A stretch of DNA of 5,227 nucleotides from an uncultured Sutterella sp. (GTDB lineage Bacteria > Pseudomonadota > Gammaproteobacteria > Burkholderiales > Burkholderiaceae_F): contig USIM01000071.1 in NCBI GenBank assembly GCA_900554675.1, positions 1-5,227 of the forward strand, written 5' to 3'. The first letter of the stretch is position 1, and the number at the start of each line of letters is the position of its first letter. Shown one piece after another: positions 1-4,553 of this stretch. The translations under genes and the position numbers were made by a program. Below the pieces are notes generated by a model. The model was not told where the DNA came from. It ran no database searches and saw only the letters and a program-made list of their open reading frames with translations.

Positions 1-117
1 TTGCATTTTGTTTGTTTTTTCTACCACAAAAAGTGCAATGTTACAAAGCCTTGTTGTCGTTGCGATTGGGCGTGTTGTACCATTGAGCTGTAAACCCCTT
101 TTATAGAAGAAACGAAA

Positions 118-897
118 ATGACAACAATTCTTCACGCTTCCCCCATCTTTGGCCCCGTTCATAGCCGTCGATTAGGCGTCTCTCTGGGCATCAACCTTTT
201 ACCGGCAACGGGCAAGGTCTGTACCTTTGACTGCATCTACTGTGAATGCGGTCGCAATGCTGAGCGCAAAACGCAAGAGCGCTTGCCCGCAAGAGAATTT
301 GTCGTGCAAGAACTCGAAAAAATGCTCCAAAAAATGAAAGACGAAGGCGTCGCTCCCGATGTTTTAACCTTTGCCGGGAACGGGGAGCCCACTGCGCATC
401 CACATTTTGCAGAAATCGTTGATGATGTCATTGCCACAAAAAATCGTTATTTCCCTAACGCCCGTATTAGTGTTTTAACGAACGGCACTCAGGTTCATAA
501 GCCGAAAGTGTTCAGTGCGTTAATGAAAGTTGACGATAATATTTTGAAGTTGGACACCGTTGATGACCGCTACATTCAAATGGTCGATCGACCCGCCTCT
601 CACTCCAGCGCCAATGAGCAAGTTGAGCATTTTGCTCGCTTTAATGGGCACGCCAAGATTCAAACGATGTTTATGAAAGGGATTTTGGCAAATGGATTTG
701 ATGTGGATAACACGTCGGATGCGTTTGTCCTTCCTTGGCTTGAAGCCTTAAAGGCCATTAAGCCTCAAGAGGTGATGATCTATACGATTGACCGAGAAAC
801 GCCCGATAAATCCTTACAAAAGGCGCCTGCGGAGGTCTTAGATGCCATTGCCAAGAAGGTTGAAGCTCTGGGCTTAAAAGTCAAAGTTTCTTACTAG
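118..897 (+). CDS. Radical SAM protein, COG0731-like, function unassigned
   Basis: A 259-residue protein with the radical SAM signature CxxxCxxC at C35, C39 and C42 (VCTFDCIYC), which would bind a [4Fe-4S] cluster and S-adenosylmethionine. A further cysteine follows at C44. The N-terminal block FGPVHSRRLGVSLGINLLP (11-29) and GNGEPT (87-92, the equivalent of the SAM-binding GGE motif) resemble the Fe-S oxidoreductase group COG0731, distant relatives of wyosine-forming enzymes. No SPASM or other auxiliary-cluster domain is seen, and the length suits a bare radical SAM core. It is the only plus-strand gene and converges on rplY, so the neighbours do not suggest a substrate. An A/G-rich stretch (GAAGAAACG) just before the ATG is a weak ribosome binding site. 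The family call is secure; the reaction is unknown. The symbol is left empty because no named enzyme is recognised. Confidence 0.9.
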   Translation: MTTILHASPIFGPVHSRRLGVSLGINLLPATGKVCTFDCIYCECGRNAERKTQERLPAREFVVQELEKMLQKMKDEGVAPDVLTFAGNGEPTAHPHFAEIVDDVIATKNRYFPNARISVLTNGTQVHKPKVFSALMKVDDNILKLDTVDDRYIQMVDRPASHSSANEQVEHFARFNGHAKIQTMFMKGILANGFDVDNTSDAFVLPWLEALKAIKPQEVMIYTIDRETPDKSLQKAPAEVLDAIAKKVEALGLKVKVSY

Positions 898-904
898 AAT
901 ACAA

Positions 905-936
905 AAAAGGCATTCCCCCGAAAAGGAATGCCTTTT
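905..936. terminator. Bidirectional Rho-independent terminator between convergent genes
   Basis: A perfect 12-bp inverted repeat (AAAAGGCATTCC at 905-916, GGAATGCCTTTT at 925-936) with an 8-nt loop. The A-tract on one side and T-tract on the other give a U-run on either strand. It lies 8 nt after the radical SAM stop and 22 nt beyond the rplY stop, so it can end both transcripts. Confidence 0.88.
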
Positions 937-937
937 A

Positions 938-955
938 AACTAAGCGGACTTAGTT
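938..955 (-). other. Small hairpin just after the rplY stop codon
   Basis: A perfect 7-bp inverted repeat (AACTAAG / CTTAGTT) around a 4-nt loop begins 2 nt after the rplY TAA and directly precedes the shared terminator. It has no U-run of its own. It could protect the 3' end or be chance; no function can be assigned from sequence alone. Confidence 0.45.
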
Positions 956-957
956 GA

Positions 958-1575
958 TTAGGCAGCAGGAGCTTCTTCAGCAGCGGCTTCTTCGCCAGCT
1001 TCCGTAGCTTCAGCACCACCCTTGGTCACGACGGAGACCAACACCGGGTCTTCGCTACCGTGAACAACAGCGGTAACACCTTCCGGCAATTGGATGCCAG
1101 AGATGCGCAACGTCGTTTGAGCCGTCAAGCCAGAGAGGTCAACCGTGATGAATTCCGGCAAATCCTTCGGCAAGCAGGAGACTTCGATAGCGCTACGAGC
1201 GTGGCTGATCAAGCCCTTGCTGACCTTAACGGCCGGGCTGTTTTCAGCGCCAACAAAGTGCAACGGAACGCTCATAACAACGTTTTCGTTAGCATCGATG
1301 CGTTGGAAGTCGATGTGCAAAACTTGCGGCTTGTACGGGTGCATTTGGAAGGCACGCAAAACGACGAGTTCTTCCTTACCGTCCAATTCCATCGTCAAAA
1401 TCGAGGCGTGGAACTTTTCCTTACGCAATGCGTAGAAGATCGGATTGTGTTCGAGCTCGATCGGCGTTGCAGCAGACTTGCCGCCGTAGATGATACCCGG
1501 CAACTTGTCGGCGCGGCGCAGACGGCGGCTCGCACCCGTACCTTGCGCTTGACGCGTGGTGGCGATGATTTTCAT
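958..1575 (-). CDS. rplY: 50S ribosomal protein L25, CTC/TL5 type
   Basis: A 205-residue protein of the L25/TL5/CTC family, which binds 5S rRNA in the central protuberance of the large subunit. Residues about 5-92 form the L25 beta-barrel that contacts 5S rRNA (SRRLRR near 16-21, PGIIYGG at 26-32, HIDFQRID at 86-93). Residues about 100-183 form the second, TL5-type domain (VPLHFVGAE, GVTAVVHGSEDPVLVSV). The tail after about 186 is a low-complexity Ala/Glu run, normal in the long CTC form; the short E. coli L25 is only about 94 residues. The ATG is preceded by GGAGA with a 6-nt gap, so the start is secure. The gene is separated from prs upstream by a terminator and has its own candidate promoter. 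In many proteobacteria pth comes next; here a convergent radical SAM gene does. Confidence 0.97.
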   Translation of the reverse strand: MKIIATTRQAQGTGASRRLRRADKLPGIIYGGKSAATPIELEHNPIFYALRKEKFHASILTMELDGKEELVVLRAFQMHPYKPQVLHIDFQRIDANENVVMSVPLHFVGAENSPAVKVSKGLISHARSAIEVSCLPKDLPEFITVDLSGLTAQTTLRISGIQLPEGVTAVVHGSEDPVLVSVVTKGGAEATEAGEEAAAEEAPAA

Positions 1576-1630
1576 GAGATTTCTCCAAGATTAATTAAAA
1601 ATTCCCGGGACGCGACCATCCACTAGGAAC

Positions 1631-1648
1631 AAAGGGATCTCTCCCTTT
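1631..1648 (-). promoter_or_regulatory. Hairpin with GAGA tetraloop in rplY 5' leader
   Basis: A perfect 7-bp inverted repeat (AAAGGGA / TCCCTTT) with a 4-nt loop that reads GAGA on the minus strand, a GNRA-type tetraloop. It sits about 55 nt upstream of the rplY start within the predicted leader. It lacks a following U-run, so it is not a terminator. A role in translational control of rplY is inference. Confidence 0.4.
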
Positions 1649-1699
1649 TGATTAAAGATTCATGTTACTGAGAACACAAATCAGAATAGTGAGAGCGAT

Positions 1700-1727
1700 A
1701 TTGTACTGATTTTTAACCAAAAACCAA
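1700..1727 (-). promoter_or_regulatory. Candidate sigma-70 promoter for rplY
   Basis: On the minus strand, TTGGTT (-35, 1722-1727) and TACAAT (-10, 1700-1705) are separated by 16 nt, in AT-rich DNA directly after the prs terminator. Transcription would start near 1693, giving a leader of roughly 117 nt. The -10 is one base from consensus; the -35 is weaker. Position after a terminator and before a highly expressed gene supports the call. Confidence 0.55.
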
Positions 1728-1730
1728 ACA

Positions 1731-1756
1731 AAAAGGGGAAAGTTTTTTCTTTCCCC
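1731..1756 (-). terminator. Rho-independent terminator after prs
   Basis: Minus-strand stem GGGGAAAG (1756-1749), loop of six A, and CTTTCCCC (1742-1735), followed by TTTTTGTTT. The 8-bp stem can extend by a G-U and two A-U pairs. It lies about 20 nt after the prs stop and separates prs from rplY. Confidence 0.85.
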
Positions 1757-1777
1757 CTTGTGGCGGTTCGAAAAATA

Positions 1778-2737
1778 TTATTCTTCGAATAATGCGCTCA
1801 CAGAGTCTTCACGAGCGATACGAGAGATCGTTTCGCCAAGAAGATGAGCAGCAGACACCGGAACGATCTTGCTGCAAGCTTCGGCAGCTTCGCTCAACGG
1901 AATCGTATCCGTAACGACGAGTTCATCGAGTTCGGAATTGGCAACGCGTTCAACAGCAGGGCCGGAGAGAACCGGGTGCGTAATGTAAGCACAAACCTTC
2001 GTTGCGCCACGTTCCTTCAATGCCTTAGCAGCATTGCAAAGGGTACCGGCCGTATCAACGATGTCGTCCGTGATGATGCAAGTGCGACCAGCAACGTCAC
2101 CGATCAAGTTCATGACTTCGGCAACGTTAGCGCGAGGACGGCGCTTATCGATGATGGCCAAATCACAGCCCAAAGACTTAGCTAAAGCACGGGCACGCAC
2201 CACACCGCCGATGTCCGGAGACACAACGATCAAGTTTTCATAGTTGCGGCTGCGCAATTCGCGAAGCAAAATCGGCGTAGCGTAGATGTTGTCCACAGGA
2301 ACGTCAAAGAAGCCTTGAATTTGGTCAGCGTGCAAGTCCATCGTAAGAACACGGTCAACACCCACGGATTGAAGCATGTTGGCAACAACCTTAGCGGAAA
2401 TAGCGACACGAGCAGAACGAGGACGACGATCTTGGCGTGCATAACCGTAGTACGGCATCACTGCCGTGATACGGCGAGCAGAAGCACGGCGCAAAGCATC
2501 GACCATAATGGTCAATTCCATCAAATTGTCATTGGTGGGAGCGCAAGTACTTTGGAGGATGAAGACATCGCGACCGCGAACCTTTTCGTCGATTTCCACC
2601 ATGACTTCACCGTCGGAGAAGTGGCTGACAGTGGCTTGGCCAAGAGGAACGTTGAGGTGATCAGCGACAGCTTGGGCAAGTTTGGGATTGGCATTGCCCG
2701 CAAAGACCATGAGATTATCCGGGACCATCGGAACCAT
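1778..2737 (-). CDS. prs: Ribose-phosphate pyrophosphokinase (PRPP synthetase)
   Basis: Catalyses ATP + ribose 5-phosphate to PRPP + AMP in the cytosol, feeding purine, pyrimidine, histidine, tryptophan and NAD synthesis. Read as 319 residues, close to the bacterial class I length of about 315. Motifs: FSDGE (40-44), [14 protein letters not shown] (62-75), the flexible loop [13 protein letters not shown] (99-111), [11 protein letters not shown] (134-144), KRR (198-200) and the ribose-phosphate binding loop [10 protein letters not shown] (224-233). The start is uncertain. A GTG at 2746 and ATGs at 2737 and 2728 are in frame, because the first codons contain a 9-nt near-repeat (MVPMVP). The ATG at 2737 is preferred because GAG lies 8 nt upstream, whereas the GTG has no clear Shine-Dalgarno. 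It is preceded by a long hairpin-rich leader and followed by its own terminator. Confidence 0.97.
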   Translation of the reverse strand: MVPMVPDNLMVFAGNANPKLAQAVADHLNVPLGQATVSHFSDGEVMVEIDEKVRGRDVFILQSTCAPTNDNLMELTIMVDALRRASARRITAVMPYYGYARQDRRPRSARVAISAKVVANMLQSVGVDRVLTMDLHADQIQGFFDVPVDNIYATPILLRELRSRNYENLIVVSPDIGGVVRARALAKSLGCDLAIIDKRRPRANVAEVMNLIGDVAGRTCIITDDIVDTAGTLCNAAKALKERGATKVCAYITHPVLSGPAVERVANSELDELVVTDTIPLSEAAEACSKIVPVSAAHLLGETISRIAREDSVSALFEE

Positions 2738-2758
2738 GATTATCACTCGTCAAAAGAG

Positions 2759-2936
2759 AGAAGAGATAACTCTTCTGTTTGTCTTGTACAGTTCTTCTTG
2801 AACTGTTTCCCTTGACATTCCCGCCTGAGAGTCAGGAACTCGTGCTCAGCTGTAAAACACAGTCGAGACACGACGGTGGGTTCTTGCTGCTGACAGCTTA
2901 CGCTGTTCACTTCACAAGCGAGCCGGACCTGTCATG
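2759..2936 (-). promoter_or_regulatory. Hairpin-rich prs 5' leader, candidate structured RNA
   Basis: The non-coding stretch between tRNA-Gln and prs holds several inverted repeats. TGACA (2930-2934 on minus) can pair with TGTCA (2813-2817) to close a junction. Inside it are: a stem ACAGC-GTAA-GCTGT (2893-2906), with outer pairs CTTG/CAAG (2915-2918 with 2883-2886); a long hairpin at 2840-2873 (about 13 pairs, one mismatch, one bulge, 5-nt loop); and CCTGA-CTC-TCAGG (2824-2836). Two perfect 7-bp hairpins follow towards prs, at 2788-2806 and 2759-2776. The GTAA loop is a C(GNRA)G tetraloop only on the minus strand, which favours the prs-sense orientation. No known riboswitch family is recognised, and folding energy was not computed. 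Confidence 0.45.
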
Positions 2937-2943
2937 CCCTTTT

Positions 2944-2970
2944 TTTAGAATCCTTAAAAAGGAATCTAAA
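2944..2970. repeat. Inverted repeat upstream of the prs leader
   Basis: Arms TTTAGA-A-TCCTT and AAGGA-A-TCTAAA form 11 pairs with one A-A mismatch around a 3-nt loop. On the minus strand it is followed by seven A, on the plus strand by mixed sequence, so it is not an intrinsic terminator on either strand. It could be an operator near the prs promoter, for which no convincing -35/-10 pair was found. Confidence 0.4.
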
Positions 2971-2986
2971 GCGAAATTAATCGCAC

Positions 2987-3024
2987 AAAAACAAACGGGA
3001 GCTAGCACATTATGCTTGCTCCCG
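2987..3024 (-). terminator. Rho-independent terminator after tRNA-Gln
   Basis: Minus-strand stem CGGGAGC-A-AGCA (3024-3013), loop TAATG, and TGCT-A-GCTCCCG (3007-2996): 11 pairs with one A-A mismatch, then TTTGTTTTT. It starts 6 nt after the tRNA CCA and should end the lolB-ispE-tRNA transcript. Confidence 0.88.
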
Positions 3025-3029
3025 AAAGT

Positions 3030-3107
3030 TGGCAGGGGTGGAAGGATTCGAACCTTCGAATGCCGGAATCAAAATCCGGTGCCTTAGGCCAGCTTGGCGA
3101 CACCCCT
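3030..3107 (-). tRNA. tRNA-Gln (anticodon UUG), CCA encoded
   Basis: A complete cloverleaf. The acceptor stem AGGGGTG/CACCCCT has 7 pairs; T8 is followed by a GCC/GGC D-stem. The anticodon stem CCGGA/TCCGG carries the loop TTTTGAT with anticodon UUG (plus-strand CAA at 3070-3072). A 5-nt variable region precedes the T-arm GAAGG-TTCGAAT-CCTTC. The discriminator is G73 (3033) and CCA is encoded (3030-3032). The body closely matches the proteobacterial tRNA-Gln pattern. It begins 12 nt after the ispE stop with no visible promoter, so it is probably cut by RNase P from the ispE message. The first acceptor pair is A1-U72, whereas bacterial tRNA-Gln usually has U1-A72. Confidence 0.96.
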
Positions 3108-3119
3108 ACAAATTCTGGG

Positions 3120-3974
3120 TCAGCATGGTAATGCTGACGATACCGGGTGTATTTTAAGACTTTTTACGAAAAAATGTTGCCAGTTTTCCGGAAGGTCTTT
3201 AAAAACTCCCTCAGCTTCGTTTTCTGTCATCAGCGCAAACGCTGCAGAACCCGAACCTGTTAAACGAAATCTCTGAAAGTTATCTAATAATCTAGCAACT
3301 TCGGGGTTGACCTTTTTAACGATCGGTTCGAGATCGTTATGCCCCAGATTTCGGAGGGTTTCCTCAGTGAGGTCACTCTCGAAGTTCGGTATTTTGACGT
3401 ATTTCGTATCCCTTGTCAAGTCTTTATGAGAAAAAATTTCAGGCGTGCCTTGATGAACACCCGGCCAAATGACGGCAAAGGAGGTTTCTGGAACTTCAAT
3501 GGGTGTTAATTTCTCTCCGATGCCTTCAACCCAAGCATTTGTTCCTAGAAGGAAAAATGGAACATCTGCTCCAAGTTTAGGCGCCATCTCAATGAGCTCT
3601 TGGCGATGAAGATGTAAATCCCATAAATGATTTAAACCCATCAAGGTCGTGGCGGCATCAGAAGAGCCTCCACCCATACCGGCGCCAGCCGGAATTGTTT
3701 TTTTGACGCAAATTTCTACGCCTAAGGGACAATTGGTGCGACTCTTTAATAATTGAGCGGCTCTGACACACAAATCCTTTTCAGGGTCTCCAATCACATC
3801 GCCCGTACGAACAATTTGTCCGTCTCGACGGACTTTCAATTCAATCTCGTCATACAGACCAATTAAAACAAAGAGCGATTGCAAGGTGTGGTAACCGTTG
3901 GGAAGTCGCCCTGTCACATGCAAGAAAAGATTCAATTTGGCCGGTGCCAGAAGTGAAAGCTTATTTTCTGTCAT
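3120..3974 (-). CDS. ispE: 4-diphosphocytidyl-2-C-methyl-D-erythritol kinase
   Basis: The GHMP-family kinase that phosphorylates the 2-hydroxyl of CDP-methylerythritol with ATP, the fourth step of the MEP isoprenoid pathway, in the cytosol. The 284-residue reading matches the family (E. coli about 283). Visible: APAKLNLFLHV (10-20) with the catalytic-type Lys13, the ATP loop PAGAGMGGGSSDAA (95-108), LGADVPFFL (134-142) with catalytic-type Asp137, and the C-terminal glycine motif TGSGSAAFAL (239-248). The ATG at 3974 is chosen because AAGGAG lies 9 nt upstream and the protein then begins just before the conserved block. An in-frame ATG at 4028 would add 18 non-conserved residues and lies inside lolB. 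It overlaps the lolB end by 14 nt, so the two are probably translationally coupled. Confidence 0.96.
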   Translation of the reverse strand: MTENKLSLLAPAKLNLFLHVTGRLPNGYHTLQSLFVLIGLYDEIELKVRRDGQIVRTGDVIGDPEKDLCVRAAQLLKSRTNCPLGVEICVKKTIPAGAGMGGGSSDAATTLMGLNHLWDLHLHRQELIEMAPKLGADVPFFLLGTNAWVEGIGEKLTPIEVPETSFAVIWPGVHQGTPEIFSHKDLTRDTKYVKIPNFESDLTEETLRNLGHNDLEPIVKKVNPEVARLLDNFQRFRLTGSGSAAFALMTENEAEGVFKDLPENWQHFFVKSLKIHPVSSALPC

Positions 3975-4539
3975 GGCCAATAACTCCTTGGATGAGTAAC
4001 GTAATGACAATGCCGGGCTCCGTTGCACTGGCCAGTCGGGTTAATCGCAAGCGAGTCGGTTGTTGTGCTTCGTTTCTGGCTAAAACATCAATCTGCCAAC
4101 CGTTTTGCTCAATACGACTGATGGGAGCTTGCTCAGGCGTGACGACGAAAGCAGTTCGAGGATCCGGCTCACCGTTAATCCAATAAGTGAGTCCCTCAAC
4201 AGGAACTGTAAATCCAAGCGTTTGTATCATAAGCGTGTTAACGTCTTGGGCCTGAATCGTTTCGTGACCAAGCGCTTGCAAGCGAGCTACGTCATGACTC
4301 TTTTCAATACGAGCAATCGTGCCACCAATAGGAGTCTTGAGGTCTAAAACACTTTCCTCATTGGGGAAGACCAAAAATTCAAATCGACCTCTTTCGTTAT
4401 GGTTGCCTTGGACATCCTTAACGGTGACAGAGAAACGCCCTTGCCAGGCGTTTAACGGTGCTTTTGAGGGAAGGCTCATACAGCCCGTCAAAATCAAAAG
4501 CGGGCAGACACACAACAGTAAGAGACGATTGATTTTCAC
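3961..4539 (-). CDS. lolB: Outer-membrane lipoprotein insertion protein LolB
   Basis: LolB is the outer-membrane receptor that takes lipoproteins from periplasmic LolA and inserts them in the outer membrane. The 192-residue reading has a signal peptide (KINR, then a hydrophobic run) ending in the lipobox LTGC (17-20). The residue after Cys20 is Met rather than Asp, so it should go to the outer membrane. Family-like blocks are WQGRF (32-36), TPIGGTIARIE (69-79), LTYWINGEPDP (117-127) and a basic RLRLTR stretch near the end. The GTG at 4539 is chosen because AGGAG sits 7 nt upstream. An in-frame TTG at 4554 would overlap that site. LolB sequences diverge strongly, so the call rests partly on the classic position beside ispE and the TPR gene. 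Confidence 0.9.
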   Translation of the reverse strand: MKINRLLLLCVCPLLILTGCMSLPSKAPLNAWQGRFSVTVKDVQGNHNERGRFEFLVFPNEESVLDLKTPIGGTIARIEKSHDVARLQALGHETIQAQDVNTLMIQTLGFTVPVEGLTYWINGEPDPRTAFVVTPEQAPISRIEQNGWQIDVLARNEAQQPTRLRLTRLASATEPGIVITLLIQGVIGHDRK

Positions 4540-4546
4540 GATCAAG

Positions 4547-4553
4547 CTCCTCA
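4547..4553 (-). promoter_or_regulatory. lolB ribosome binding site overlapping the TPR stop codon
   Basis: The minus strand reads TGAGGAG. The TGA ends the TPR protein and its last base opens the AGGAG Shine-Dalgarno for the lolB GTG 7 nt further on. This decides the lolB start and suggests translational coupling of the two genes. Confidence 0.75.

Noticed and set aside
1..38. Imperfect inverted repeat TTGCATTTT / AAAAGTGCAA at the left edge
   Set aside because: One bulge, wide AT-rich spacing and no adjacent U-run; it could belong to a terminator of a gene outside the window but cannot be supported here.
75..107. Promoter for the radical SAM gene (TTGTAC or TTGAGC with TATAGA)
   Set aside because: Available spacings are 21 or 13 nt, outside the usual 16-18, so no pair is convincing.
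1060..1626. 188-codon open frame on the plus strand opposite rplY
   Set aside because: It is the antisense of a certain gene, and the protein is low in recognisable motifs; such frames are common opposite GC-biased codons.
2788..2806. LexA-type SOS operator in ACAGTTC-N5-GAACTGT
   Set aside because: It does not match CTGT-N8-ACAG or the Gram-positive GAAC-N4-GTTC box; it is better kept as a hairpin in the leader.
2315..2815. 166-codon open frame on the plus strand opposite prs
   Set aside because: Antisense to the conserved prs reading frame, no motifs, and it ends within the inverted-repeat region.
2912..2935. 7-codon leader peptide (MTGPARL) at the start of the prs leader
   Set aside because: The purine-rich AAAGGG lies too close to the ATG for a good ribosome binding site, and no run of regulatory codons is present.
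2747..2940. 6S RNA, SRP RNA or RNase P RNA in the prs upstream region
   Set aside because: No long closing stem with a central bubble as in 6S, no SRP GGAAG-type tetraloop domain, and too short with no conserved RNase P motifs.
2779..3087. 102-codon plus-strand frame across the prs leader into tRNA-Gln
   Set aside because: It overlaps the tRNA on the opposite strand and the hairpin-rich leader, and has no coding character or ribosome binding site.
3975..4028. Longer ispE start at 4028
   Set aside because: It would add 18 non-conserved residues within lolB; the ATG at 3974 has a strong AAGGAG at good spacing and fits family length.
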